Notes: generated by a model not told the origin, from the letters alone. A stretch of DNA of 64,000 bases from Stutzerimonas stutzeri (GCF_000219605.1 NC_015740.1:2108001-2172000), one strand, 5' to 3'; numbered from the stretch's first letter, positions 17,496 through 26,585 are shown. Program-made: numbers and translations.

Positions 17496-18449
17496 TCAAC
17501 CGTACTCGCTCTTCAGCGCGGCGGCGACCATAGCGCTTGAGTCGAGCACCGTGAGGCGCCGGCTGACCAGCTCAGAGGGAAGACGGAACGGCGGAACGGT
17601 GTCGGTGATCACCAACTGGTCGAATACCGGGCTCTCCAGGATTTCCGGCCCGCCGGTGAACAGGCCGTGGGCCGCCGCTGCGTGGACCTGCCGCGCGCCG
17701 GCCTTGCGGCAGGCCTCGCCGGCGCGTAACAGAGTGCCGCCGGTGCTGATCAGATCATCGACGATGATCGCGATCCGCTCGTGAACGTCGCCGACCAGCA
17801 TCGTTCCGGTCACGATGTCGTTGCTGCGGTACTTCTCCATGTAGGCGCTGCCAACCGCGCGCCCGATATGCCGCTCCAGCGCCCGGCGAAAGGATTCCGC
17901 ACGCTTGGCGCCGCCGGCATCGGGCGAGACCGCTACCAGATCGACATCACCAGGCAGCTGCGTAAAGTGCGCGGCGAACAGCTCGGCGCTCTCGATATGC
18001 CGCGTGGGGATGCGGAACGCATTGTCGAACGCAGCCAGGTTGTGCACCTCGAAGGTCGTCAGGCGATCCACCCGACAGGCCTCGAACAGCGCCGCCACGT
18101 AGCGGGTGATGATCGGGTCCTGGAACTGGGTACGACGCTCCTTGCGTGCATAGCAGAGATAGGGTGCGACCACCTCAACGTGGCGGGCACCGGCGTCCTT
18201 CAGGGCGCCGCAGAAGAACAACAGGCGGCAGAGCTTGTCGTTCACGCTGCGCTCGTCATCGCCGTACAACGCATGGAAGACGACGGCGTTGCGGCTTTCC
18301 ACAGACGTCAGGGCGCGGGTCTTGTGCTCGCCGTCTTCGAAGGCGCGCTCTTCGAGTTCGGCCAGCTCGAGCGCCATGTGTCGGGCGACACGAGCGGCAT
18401 ATTCCTGGGTGCCATGCAGCGCGAACAACAGAGGAGGGCGGGTGTTCAT
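17496..18449 (-). CDS. Divergent ribose-phosphate diphosphokinase (PRPP synthetase paralogue)
   Basis: 317 residues, normal for the family. The C-terminal PRPP-binding loop DDLISTGGT is intact, as are VSPDAGGAKRAE and the PYLCYARKERRTQFQDPI catalytic region (usually PYARQDRK). The canonical DLHxxQIQGFF metal site is replaced by EVHNLAAFDNAF, so this is a specialised paralogue and not the housekeeping Prs. It would make PRPP from ribose-5-phosphate and ATP. It overlaps the upstream kinase gene by 4 bp (ATGA), suggesting a joint role, perhaps in pentose or nucleoside salvage; that is inference. Confidence 0.88.
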   Translation of the reverse strand: MNTRPPLLFALHGTQEYAARVARHMALELAELEERAFEDGEHKTRALTSVESRNAVVFHALYGDDERSVNDKLCRLLFFCGALKDAGARHVEVVAPYLCYARKERRTQFQDPIITRYVAALFEACRVDRLTTFEVHNLAAFDNAFRIPTRHIESAELFAAHFTQLPGDVDLVAVSPDAGGAKRAESFRRALERHIGRAVGSAYMEKYRSNDIVTGTMLVGDVHERIAIIVDDLISTGGTLLRAGEACRKAGARQVHAAAAHGLFTGGPEILESPVFDQLVITDTVPPFRLPSELVSRRLTVLDSSAMVAAALKSEYG

Positions 18450-19513
18450 GGATGACTCCTGCTTGGACGGGGACGAGTGGACGCGAGCTGCAGGTAGCCC
18501 AGGCCCAGTGCCTGGTGATCGAGCAGATAGAGGCGTGACTGTCGCAGCAACGCACGTGCCTGTTCAGCCTTGGCCTGGGCAGCTTCGGCTGTGGCCTGGC
18601 GCTGGGCGCTGCCGGCCAGGGTGAAGCTGCGAGTCGCCGCGCGAACCGATAGGAACAGCGGCAACGGTGCACACTTTTCGGCCTCGCCACTCTCATCCAG
18701 ATAGGCTCGCAAAACAGTCGGCGCCAGATCAGCCAACTGGTGGTGCTGCAGATCCATCAGCACGAAGGCGAGGTCATGCAGGACATCGATACAGGCAATC
18801 TCGTCGCTGAACTCGATGCCGTCGAACAGGGTAGGCCGCCCTTCGAACAGGCAGATGTTCGCCAATCGCATATCGCCATGGCAGCGCCGCACGCATCCAT
18901 CGCGGCGCCGCCGGTCCAGCTCTGCCGACAGCTGATCGAGCAGGGCCAACTGGTCCCGGTAGAGTGCCTGCACCGCGTTTCCATCGAGCAATGCGCACTG
19001 GCGGCGCAGCTCCTGATGATTGGTCTCGATGGATCGGCGTATGCCAGCGCTGCCACCAAAGGCCGGCGTTCGCTCGGCACCGGCATGAAAACGAGCGATC
19101 TCGACGCCCAAGGTCTGCATCAGCGAGGTCGTCAGCTCGCCGGCCAGGGCCATGTGATCGAACAATGCGGACTGCGGAAAGCGGCGCATCACCACGCCCC
19201 AATCCAGCACCTCGCCGTCCGCGTCGAAGGCCAGCACGCCAGCGCGATCCCGGGTGATCGCGCTCACCCTGAGGTAAAGGCCAGGTGCCGTGCGCCGGTT
19301 CAGCCGCAGCTCGGCATGGCAGGCGCGCTCGCGCTTTTCCAGCGTGAGAAAATCCAGCGACGCATAGGCGATCTCGCGCTTGAGCTTGTAGACGCGTTCG
19401 CCACACAGAAAGATCAGCGAGCCATGGGTCTCGATACGCTCGACCGTACCGCCCGGGCAGCCGTAGCTGTCAGCGCGGGAAAGAAAGCCGATGACCTCGT
19501 GCTGACCGCTCAT
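18446..19513 (-). CDS. Aminoglycoside-phosphotransferase-like kinase (COG2187 type)
   Basis: 355 residues. The catalytic loop is CHGDMRLANICLFEG (HGD-x4-N) followed by the metal-binding FDGIEF. Upstream are a glycine-rich start (HGSLIFLCGERVYKLKR) and VMRRFPQSALFDHM. This is the N-terminal half of COG2187 proteins, which in many bacteria are fused to a second P-loop kinase domain; here that domain is missing. The substrate is unknown and antibiotic resistance is not implied. ATG 19513 has AAGGGA close upstream; a GTG at 19537 is possible. It is first in the operon with the PRPP synthetase. Confidence 0.8.
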   Translation of the reverse strand: MSGQHEVIGFLSRADSYGCPGGTVERIETHGSLIFLCGERVYKLKREIAYASLDFLTLEKRERACHAELRLNRRTAPGLYLRVSAITRDRAGVLAFDADGEVLDWGVVMRRFPQSALFDHMALAGELTTSLMQTLGVEIARFHAGAERTPAFGGSAGIRRSIETNHQELRRQCALLDGNAVQALYRDQLALLDQLSAELDRRRRDGCVRRCHGDMRLANICLFEGRPTLFDGIEFSDEIACIDVLHDLAFVLMDLQHHQLADLAPTVLRAYLDESGEAEKCAPLPLFLSVRAATRSFTLAGSAQRQATAEAAQAKAEQARALLRQSRLYLLDHQALGLGYLQLASTRPRPSRSHP

Positions 19514-19868
19514 CTGTCCCTTAGGATTCTTCGGCACGGTAGGCCCCTTGGGCGCCGTCGGCGCGAAACAAGGGGCAGCTGTCTGCGAGTCTAGCTGCGC
19601 GACGGCAGGCTGCTCGACGCATCGCTGATGAAACGCGGGACCGCCTCGCGGTTAGTGAAAAACGAAAGAGAAGCGAGGGTGGTAGCAATCAGGAAAGTAG
19701 AGGAAGCAAGCGCCGAGGATACGGAGCTGGCAGACGCAACCTATATCCAATTTAACATAATATAGATTATGCGAAATCACATGATATTCCTGCAGGTGCT
19801 CGGCTAGTCACTTTTATCGCTCGTCGACCCTGCAGTTGACGCGCCGATTGCACCCGCCTCAATTGCAT
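19514..19868. other. 355-bp intergenic region carrying dif
   Basis: No gene is seen. The centre (about 19738-19795) is strikingly AT-rich against a GC-rich background and contains the XerCD site annotated separately. The left part should hold the promoter of the kinase/PRPP synthetase operon. Confidence 0.6.
19750..19777 (-). other. dif: dif site (XerCD chromosome dimer resolution site)
   Basis: The 28-bp sequence has the two-arm, six-base-spacer design of dif. On the plus strand it reads ATTTAACATAA (19750-19760), TATAGA (19761-19766), TTATGCGAAAT (19767-19777). The complement gives XerC arm ATTTCGCATAA and XerD arm TTATGTTAAAT. The XerD arm is identical to that of Escherichia coli dif, and the XerC arm shares CGCATAA. 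XerC/XerD recombine sister chromosomes here under FtsK control. Nine GGGNAGGG octamers (KOPS-like) in the window all point to it: plus strand at 2784 and 13561; minus strand at 24063, 28930, 29625, 37287, 39512, 48040 and 53998. The sites were found by reading, not by a program. Confidence 0.93.
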
Positions 19869-20753
19869 TCACGCTCGTCCGCGGAATGCTGCGCGAAATT
19901 CGCTGGGTTTGAGGCCAGCCTGCTTTCTGAAGAATCGGCTGAAATACGCAGCGTCGGCGTAGCCCAGGTCATGGGCGATCTGCTGGATGTCCAATGCGGT
20001 ATATGCAAGCTGTCGTTGTGCTTCGCGCACGATGCGTTCGTTGATGACGGCTGTCGGCGATTCGCCGAGTTCTTCGCGGCAGGCTCTGCCCAGCGTGGCC
20101 GGCGTGATGCCCAGCGCTTCGGCATACAGCGCGAGCGGCCAATGCTGCTTGAAGTGCTGATCGATCAGTTCGCGGAATTGACCGAGCAATGCCGAGCGTC
20201 TGCCGTTGGCCGGCCTTGCGGTCAGGGTCGGCTGATTGAGCCGTGTGATCTGTACCAGCAAGGCGATCAGCAAGGCATGGCCGGCCGCCACGTTGTCGCG
20301 TTCCTGGCCTTGCGCTTCGTTCTGAATCAGCTGAATCAGTGGCCAGATGGGTTCCGTGCCATCCGCAATCCAAGGCAAGGGAATCACCACCGGACGCTGC
20401 ATCATTGCCAGCAGATCGCTGGAGAGAATACGTGCCATGGACTCCAGCGGCCGTTGCGCTGCCGTGATGACCGGACCATCGGTCTCCGCGCTATAGCGAA
20501 ACGCATGCACGGTGCGTTGCGGCAGCAGGATCAGGCACGGCGCATGGAAAGCCATGCGACTGTTCTCCAGCGATACCTCGCCCTGGCCGTTGCGCACGTA
20601 GACGACCTGCAGCAACGCATCGTGCTGATGGGGCCGGATTTCGCGCTGATGCATGTCGCCGCGGTCACTGATCCACTCCAGATGCAGCAAATCCTGCCAC
20701 GCCGGCAACGCGGCCTGGCCGTAAAGCGCGTAATTGGGAATGCGTCTGCTCAT
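19869..20753 (-). CDS. AraC family transcriptional regulator (PobR-like)
   Basis: 294 residues from ATG 20753. An N-terminal cupin-like sensor (RPHQHDALLQVVYVRNGQGEV) is followed by two helix-turn-helix motifs at the C-terminus, with the family signature IQQIAHDLGYADAAYFSRFFRKQAGLKPSEFR. The opening RIPNYALYGQ and layout resemble PobR-type regulators that respond to aromatic acids. It is divergent from the FUSC/HlyD efflux operon (149 bp between starts), and AaeAB-like pumps export hydroxybenzoic acids, so it probably controls that operon with an aromatic-acid inducer. The regulatory link is inferred from position. Confidence 0.88.
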   Translation of the reverse strand: MSRRIPNYALYGQAALPAWQDLLHLEWISDRGDMHQREIRPHQHDALLQVVYVRNGQGEVSLENSRMAFHAPCLILLPQRTVHAFRYSAETDGPVITAAQRPLESMARILSSDLLAMMQRPVVIPLPWIADGTEPIWPLIQLIQNEAQGQERDNVAAGHALLIALLVQITRLNQPTLTARPANGRRSALLGQFRELIDQHFKQHWPLALYAEALGITPATLGRACREELGESPTAVINERIVREAQRQLAYTALDIQQIAHDLGYADAAYFSRFFRKQAGLKPSEFRAAFRGRA

Positions 20754-20901
20754 GGGCGGCCCAGAACTCGAAACAACGAAAGTGCGCTGATTGTCCTGTT
20801 GCTTGTTCAATTTGTCACAGGTGGATGTCGTTAAATGTCACGTCAACGCGTGCCGGCCGCCCTCTCCCGCCCTTGGCCCACGTCTCTCGAACAATACGCC
20901 T

Positions 20902-22941
20902 ATGACCATGCCAACCTGGCGCGAATGGCTGTTCTCGGCCAAGGCGCTGATTGCCGCCCTGACGGCGCTGTACATCGCACTGGCGATACCACTGGACAAC
21001 CCGTACTGGGCGATGGCCTCCGTATATGTCGTGTCGCACCCGTTGTCCGGCGCGACACGCTCGAAGGGGATCTACCGAGCCCTGGGCACGCTGCTCGGCG
21101 CCGCCGCGTCGGTCGTGCTGCTCCCAGCCTTTGCCCAACAGCCGATCATGCTGAGCCTGACGATGCCGCTGTGGATCGGCGCCCTGCTCTACCTGTCGCT
21201 GCTGGATCGCTCGCCGCGCAGCTACATCTTTCTGCTGGCGGCCTACACGGTGCCGCTGATCAGCCTGGCCGAGGTCAATCATCCCGCGACCATCTTCGAT
21301 GTCGCGCTCGCACGCTCCGAGGAAATCCTGCTCGGCATCGTTTGCGCCAGCGTCGTCAATTCGGTGCTGTTTCCCAGCCGTATCGCGCCGACGCTGAGTG
21401 CAAAGATGGACGCGCTGCTGCGCGACGGCCGAGCCGCGGCCAGCCGCATGCTCAACGCGCGGCATTTGGGCGAAGCCGACCAGCGCGCGCTGAACGCGCT
21501 GCTGGTAGACGTCATGGGTCTGGACGGCATGCTCACGCACCTCGACTACGACAGCCGCAGCTACAGCTCGACGGTCCAGGCGCGTGAATTCCGTGCACGC
21601 ATGGCCATGCTGATGCCGCAGCTGATTTCCACCGCGGACTCGCTGCACCGGTTGCAGCGGGAGCCGCACGGCCTGCTGCCGGAGCTGGAGGAATACCTGC
21701 AGACGGTGGATCGCTGGATTCAGGGCGATGCGCCGTCCAGCGATGCCGACCAGTTGCGTGAGCGCAGCCTGCAGCTAGGCACGTGGCTGAGTGCGGCCCA
21801 TCCGACACAGGCGCTGGCCATCGACGGCGCCTTGCGCCAACTGCGCGCGCTGCTCGACCTCTGGCAGGACTGCCTGGCGCTGCGGCAGCAATTTGCCGCC
21901 GAGCGTGCCGACAGGCTCCCGGCGCTGCGCTATCACGCCCAGCAGCTGGCCGGCGGCCGGCGCCATCATGATTACGGCCTGCAGGGGTTCACCGCTGCTT
22001 CCGTGGCGCTGTCGGTGTTCTGCCTGAGCATGCTGTGGTTCGTTTCCGGCTGGCAGCACGGCTACAGCGGCGTGTTCATTGCCGCCGTGGCGGGTTGCTT
22101 CTTCGCCAGTCAGGACAACCCGGCGCCATTCATCAGGTCGTTTCTGGCCGCCACACTGGTCTCAATCAGCGCCGCCGGCATCTACCTGTTCGCGCTGATG
22201 CCCAACGTGCACGACTTCGGCAGCCTGGCCACGCTGCTCGCCGGACCGTTGCTGCTGCTCGGTACGCTCGCCGGTCGTCCGCAGCATGCCGGAACGGTGA
22301 TCCTGGTGGCGGTCCAGACGATCTCCAGCATCACCATCCAGAGTGCCTACCAGGCGGATTTTCAACTGTTCGCCGATATTGCCCTGTCCACTGCCTTGGG
22401 CGTGGTGTTCGCCCTGGTCTGGGCGCGGTTGACCCGCCCGTTCGGCACGCTCTGGGCCGCGCGTCGGCTGGTACGCCACGGCTGGCAGAATCTGGCGCAA
22501 CTCGCGGACCTGAGCCGCGGCGCCAATACGGTCGCCAGCGCATCGGCGTTCGTCGATCGTATCGCTCAGCTGCTGCCTCGACTGACACAACTCGGTGACC
22601 AGGGCCTGGCGCTGAACGATGTCACCCGCGAGCTGCGGGTCTGCTTTCGCTTGCTGGAATTACGCGAGCTACGCCCAAGCGGCCTCCTGCGCCGACAGCT
22701 GACGCCGGTGCTGATGATGATTCAGACCTATTTTCGCGATTGCGCCACGGCGCAGCGTGAACTGCCGCCCCCGGCCGCCCTGCGCCATGCCTTGGAAAGC
22801 ACCGTTGTGCGTCTGCAGCAGGAGGCCCCGCAGGCGGCGCAAGCCCTCCACGGCCTGCGGCTGGCCCTGTTCCCGGACGCGCCGGCCAGCGTGCCGTGTG
22901 GACCATCCGCCGGGCCCGCTGACGCAGGTGCCTTCGCATGA
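20902..22941 (+). CDS. FUSC family inner-membrane efflux protein (AaeB-like)
   Basis: 679 residues. An N-terminal block of about six membrane helices (from ALIAALTALYIALAIPLDNPYW) is followed by a cytosolic stretch to about residue 385, then a second membrane block (ASVALSVFCLSMLWFVSGW to LALVWARLTRPFG) and a cytosolic tail. This is the AaeB/FusC design for pumping aromatic carboxylic acids or similar toxic compounds. ATG 20902 is the first gene-like start; ATG 20908 is equally possible. It is the first gene of the pump operon and overlaps the DUF1656 gene by 4 bp. Confidence 0.9.
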   Translation: MTMPTWREWLFSAKALIAALTALYIALAIPLDNPYWAMASVYVVSHPLSGATRSKGIYRALGTLLGAAASVVLLPAFAQQPIMLSLTMPLWIGALLYLSLLDRSPRSYIFLLAAYTVPLISLAEVNHPATIFDVALARSEEILLGIVCASVVNSVLFPSRIAPTLSAKMDALLRDGRAAASRMLNARHLGEADQRALNALLVDVMGLDGMLTHLDYDSRSYSSTVQAREFRARMAMLMPQLISTADSLHRLQREPHGLLPELEEYLQTVDRWIQGDAPSSDADQLRERSLQLGTWLSAAHPTQALAIDGALRQLRALLDLWQDCLALRQQFAAERADRLPALRYHAQQLAGGRRHHDYGLQGFTAASVALSVFCLSMLWFVSGWQHGYSGVFIAAVAGCFFASQDNPAPFIRSFLAATLVSISAAGIYLFALMPNVHDFGSLATLLAGPLLLLGTLAGRPQHAGTVILVAVQTISSITIQSAYQADFQLFADIALSTALGVVFALVWARLTRPFGTLWAARRLVRHGWQNLAQLADLSRGANTVASASAFVDRIAQLLPRLTQLGDQGLALNDVTRELRVCFRLLELRELRPSGLLRRQLTPVLMMIQTYFRDCATAQRELPPPAALRHALESTVVRLQQEAPQAAQALHGLRLALFPDAPASVPCGPSAGPADAGAFA

Positions 22942-23141
22942 CGGGCCATCTCAATCTCTACGGCGTCTATGTGCCGGTCCTGCTGGTGAAAATGCTGGCG
23001 GCCTATGGCCTGAAGAGCCTATTGGCCGCGCTGTTGCAGCGTGTCGGCTTCTACCGCTGGGTCTGGCACCCGCCGCTGTTCAATCTCGCCCTGTACATCA
23101 TCGTGCTCGGCGCCCTGTTCTATTTCGTAGCGCGGATTTGA
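22938..23141 (+). CDS. DUF1656 small membrane protein
   Basis: 67 residues with two hydrophobic helices (VPVLLVKMLAAYGLKSLLAALL and LFNLALYIIVLGALFYFVA). The opening NLYGVYVP and the central WHPPLFNLAL are DUF1656 hallmarks. These proteins, like AaeX, are always encoded between an AaeB-like pump and its membrane-fusion partner; their function is not established. ATGA overlap with the FUSC gene implies coupled translation. Confidence 0.93.
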   Translation: MTGHLNLYGVYVPVLLVKMLAAYGLKSLLAALLQRVGFYRWVWHPPLFNLALYIIVLGALFYFVARI

Positions 23142-23144
23142 ATC

Positions 23145-24044
23145 GTGAAGAACTGGATACCCACCGCCGGCTCGGTACTGCTGACCCTGCTGGCTTTAGC
23201 CATCGCCACCGTCGTCAGCCTGCACCTGTGGGTTTACTACATGGAAGCGCCCTGGACCCGTGATGGGCATGTACATGCCGATATCGTCCAGGTCGCGCCG
23301 GATGTGTCCGGGCTGGTCACCGAACTGCGGGTGCGCGACAACCAGCGTGTCACGCGTGGCCAGGTGCTGTTCGTGATCGATCGGGCGCGCTTCCAGCTGG
23401 CCGTCGACGAAGCGCAGGCCACCGTGCTGGAGCGCCGCGCACAGCTGGAGCAGGCGCAGCGCGAAGCCCGACGCAACCGCGTGCTGAAGGATCTGATCGC
23501 CGCCGAGACGGTGGAAATCGGCGACACCCAGGTCAAGCGGGCCGAAGCGGCACTGGCAACCGCCGAGGCGGCCCTTGGCGTGGCGCAGCTGGACCTGGAG
23601 CGCACCAGCGTACTCAGTCCCGTGGACGGCTATCTGGGCGACCAGACCATGCGGGTCGGCGACTACGTGAAAACCGGCACGCCGGTGCTGTCCATCGTCG
23701 ACACCAACTCCCTGCGCGTCGAAGGCTACTTCGAGGAAACCAAGCTGCACGCCATCGGGATCGGCCAGCCGGTAGACATCCACGTCATGGGCGAAACGCA
23801 GCACCTGCGTGGCCACGTGCAGAGCATCGCCGCCGGTATCGAGGATCGTGACCGGGTCCGCGGCAACTCGCTGCTGCCCAATATCGACCCGAGTTTCAAC
23901 TGGGTGCGGCTGGCCCAGCGGATTCCGGTGCGGGTGGTGCTCGACGAAGGCCAGCCGAGCGACATCCGCCTCGTGGTCGGCCGCACGGCTACCCTCTCGG
24001 TGCTGCCGTGGCCGGTCGCCGACGCGAGCAGCGCGACACCATGA
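23145..24044 (+). CDS. HlyD/AaeA-type periplasmic adaptor protein
   Basis: 299 residues starting at a GTG 3 bp after the DUF1656 stop. One N-terminal membrane helix (SVLLTLLALAIATVVSLHLWV) is followed by TRDGHVHADIVQVAPDVSGLV, the biotinyl-lipoyl half, then a coiled-coil hairpin rich in Ala/Glu/Arg (about residues 85-145). The second lipoyl half is LSPVDGYLGDQTMRVGDYV. It bridges the FUSC pump and the NodT outer-membrane channel. Its stop overlaps the next ATG. Confidence 0.94.
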   Translation: MKNWIPTAGSVLLTLLALAIATVVSLHLWVYYMEAPWTRDGHVHADIVQVAPDVSGLVTELRVRDNQRVTRGQVLFVIDRARFQLAVDEAQATVLERRAQLEQAQREARRNRVLKDLIAAETVEIGDTQVKRAEAALATAEAALGVAQLDLERTSVLSPVDGYLGDQTMRVGDYVKTGTPVLSIVDTNSLRVEGYFEETKLHAIGIGQPVDIHVMGETQHLRGHVQSIAAGIEDRDRVRGNSLLPNIDPSFNWVRLAQRIPVRVVLDEGQPSDIRLVVGRTATLSVLPWPVADASSATP

Positions 24045-25495
24045 GCCGCTACCTGTACCCCGCCCTGCCCCTGCTCGTCACGCTGCTCGCCGCTTGCAGT
24101 GCGGTCGGCCCGGACTACCGCGTACCGGACCAGGCCGTGGTGCGCCAGGCTGCAGCGCAGGCGCCATTCGATACGCTCGGCAATCGAGAAGTCGAACAGA
24201 CGCCGCTGCCGGACGGCTGGTGGCAGCTGTACGACGATCCCCTGCTCGACAGGCTGGTGCGCGAGGCGCTGGCGGGCAACCGTGACATACGCCAGGCCCA
24301 TCACAACCTGCGTCAGGCCTATCAGGGCTTCCAGATGGCCCATCACGCCCAGGAAGTGGTGGTGGGTGGCGACGGTTCACTGGCGCGCGGCCAGCTGTCC
24401 AGCGAGGCGCTGGCGCTGGAAGAGAAGCTGCCGGTGATGAACCTGGCCGATGCCGGCCTCGCCGTGAGCTATCAGCTGGACCTGTTCGGCCAGCTGCGGC
24501 GCGGCGCCGAAGCCGCCGGTGCGACAGCCGACGCCAGTGCGTCGCTGCTCGAGGCGGCACGCATCAGTGCGGTAGCCGGGGTCGTGCGCAGCTACATGAC
24601 GGCCTGCCATGCCGGCGAAGAGCTGGCCATCGCCGAACACTCGCTGGCGATCCAGCAGCGCCAGCTTGAGGTGGCCTCCCGCCTGCTCGCTGGCGGCCGC
24701 GGCAATGAAGTGGATGTTGCCCGCGCCCGAGCGCAGGTCGAAACCCTGCGCGCCGAGCTGCCTCCCTTCGAGGCGAAGAAGGCCGCGGCGCTGTATCGGC
24801 TCGCCGCCCTGCTCGGTCACACACCGGGCGAGCTGCCTGAAGCCGCCGCGGCCTGCAACCACGCCCCACAGCTGAGTCAGCCGATTCCGCTTGGTGACGG
24901 CGCCGCCCTGCTCCGCCGACGCCCCGACATTCGCGCAGCCGAACGAAGCCTGGCCGCGGCCACGGCACAGATCGGCGTGGCCACGGCGATGATGTACCCA
25001 CAGATCAGTCTCGGCGGCACGGCAGGCTACACCGGCATGCTCGAACACCTCGGAGATGCGGTGACGCAGCGCTGGGCATTCGGCCCTTCGATCAGCTGGC
25101 ACTTTCCAACCCAGGTCGATCGCGCCCGGGTGCGTGCCATGGAAGCTGGAGCAGACGCCGCCCTAGCCCGCTTCGACGGTGTGGTGCTGGAGGCACTGAG
25201 GGAAACCCAGACCCTGCTCAGCCGCTACGCGCATGATCTGCAGCGCGACCAGGCGTTGCACGAGGCGCGTGACGCGGCTCGCAACGCCGCCGATCACACC
25301 CGCCGGCTGTACCAGGAGGGTCGCCTGGGTTATCTCGACAGCCTGGACGCCGAGCGCACCCTGGCCACCGCCCAGGCCGCGCTGGCCGCCTCGCAGGCGC
25401 AGCTTTCACTGGATCAGGTCGATCTGTCCCTTGCCCTAGGTGGAGGCTGGCGCACGAGCCAGCCGCCCGCCGCCAGCCAGGAGGACGACGGTTGA
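24041..25495 (+). CDS. NodT family outer-membrane efflux lipoprotein
   Basis: 484 residues with a lipoprotein signal peptide, lipobox LLAAC with Cys19 as the acylation site. Two TolC/OEP repeats follow, including GNRDIRQAHHNLRQAYQG in the first and RRRPDIRAAERSLAAATAQIG in the second. It is the outer-membrane exit duct of the tripartite pump. ATGA overlap with the adaptor gene; its stop overlaps the LysR start (TGATG). Confidence 0.94.
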   Translation: MSRYLYPALPLLVTLLAACSAVGPDYRVPDQAVVRQAAAQAPFDTLGNREVEQTPLPDGWWQLYDDPLLDRLVREALAGNRDIRQAHHNLRQAYQGFQMAHHAQEVVVGGDGSLARGQLSSEALALEEKLPVMNLADAGLAVSYQLDLFGQLRRGAEAAGATADASASLLEAARISAVAGVVRSYMTACHAGEELAIAEHSLAIQQRQLEVASRLLAGGRGNEVDVARARAQVETLRAELPPFEAKKAAALYRLAALLGHTPGELPEAAAACNHAPQLSQPIPLGDGAALLRRRPDIRAAERSLAAATAQIGVATAMMYPQISLGGTAGYTGMLEHLGDAVTQRWAFGPSISWHFPTQVDRARVRAMEAGADAALARFDGVVLEALRETQTLLSRYAHDLQRDQALHEARDAARNAADHTRRLYQEGRLGYLDSLDAERTLATAQAALAASQAQLSLDQVDLSLALGGGWRTSQPPAASQEDDG

Positions 25496-26430
25496 TGGAC
25501 ATGCTGCATGCGATGCGCGCCTTCGTCCGGGTCGTCGACACCGGTAGCTTCACCGCGGCAGCCAGGCAGACCGACACCTCCACGGCGCAGGTGTCGCGCC
25601 TGGTCAGCGAGCTGGAGAACCATCTGCACGCCCGCCTGCTGCAGCGCACCACCCGGCGTCTGGCGCTGACCGAGGTCGGTGCACGCTTTCTCGAGCGTTC
25701 CCGCGAGATACTGGCGCAGCTCGATGACGCCCGGCAGGAAGCCTGTGGCGCGCACCTCATGCCGCGCGGTCGCCTGCGGGTGCACTCCACCACCGGCCTC
25801 GGCATCCAGCTCCTGTCCGGCCTCGCCGGGCACTACTGCGAGCGCTATCCGGAGGTCAGCCTCGATCTGAGCCTGTCCCAACGCCAACCGGACCTGCTGG
25901 AAGCCGGGCTGGACGTGATCATCACCCTGTCTCGTGACCTGCCCGACTCGGAACTGATCGCCCAGCGGCTCGGGCCGGTGTTTCACGTCGTCTGCGCCGC
26001 ACCGACCTATCTCCAGCGGCATGGCGTGCCGCGACGGCCGACCGATCTGCATGACCACCGCTGCCTGCGGCTGCTCGATCCGGTGTTCGCCGACGACTGG
26101 CACTTCGTCGGCGACGGCGTCGAAGAGGTCATCCGCCCCGGCGAGACGTTCAAGGTGAATGTCGCCGAAGCCATGGCCAGCGCCGCCGAAGCCGGCATGG
26201 GTATCTGCCTGCTGCCTGACTACGTGGCGGCGCCGGCGCTGCAGCGCGGGACGCTGTTGCGCCTGCTGCCGCAGTACCGCCTGCAGGAAAAGCAGATTCA
26301 TGCGCTCTACCCCTCCCGCCGCTTTCTCGACGCGAAGATCAGGACCTGGCTGGACTTTCTCGCTCAGGCACTGCCGCGCGCCTTCAACGACTATCACCGG
26401 GTGCTGCGGGACGAGACGCATTGGGCCTGA
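25495..26430 (+). CDS. LysR family regulator at the end of the efflux operon
   Basis: 311 residues. The N-terminal winged helix (MRAFVRVVDTGSFTAAARQT, then VSRLVSELENHLHARLLQRTTRRLALTEVG) is typical of the LysR branch with single-gene local regulators, and a substrate-binding domain follows. The ATG overlaps the NodT stop and GAGGA lies inside the NodT end, so the regulator is made with the pump. LysR genes are usually divergent from their targets; here it is last in the operon, implying feedback control or an unlinked target. AraC at the other end is a second candidate regulator. Confidence 0.9.
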   Translation: MDMLHAMRAFVRVVDTGSFTAAARQTDTSTAQVSRLVSELENHLHARLLQRTTRRLALTEVGARFLERSREILAQLDDARQEACGAHLMPRGRLRVHSTTGLGIQLLSGLAGHYCERYPEVSLDLSLSQRQPDLLEAGLDVIITLSRDLPDSELIAQRLGPVFHVVCAAPTYLQRHGVPRRPTDLHDHRCLRLLDPVFADDWHFVGDGVEEVIRPGETFKVNVAEAMASAAEAGMGICLLPDYVAAPALQRGTLLRLLPQYRLQEKQIHALYPSRRFLDAKIRTWLDFLAQALPRAFNDYHRVLRDETHWA

Positions 26431-26585
26431 ACGATTGTTGCGCGCTCGGTAAAGGTGTTTCACCGGCGGCGCGGTTTTTCCGGCCCAGCGCGCTTCCTAG
26501 AATTGGCGGGTGGCAGCGGACGGGCAACCCTCAGTTCCGCGTTGCTGGCCGAATCGCTCCGTCGGCCAGCCGTCCGGCCACCTTC

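Noticed and set aside
18446..19513. Aminoglycoside resistance gene
   Set aside because: The protein has the APH fold but belongs to the COG2187 type found in core genomes; sequence alone gives no support for antibiotic modification.
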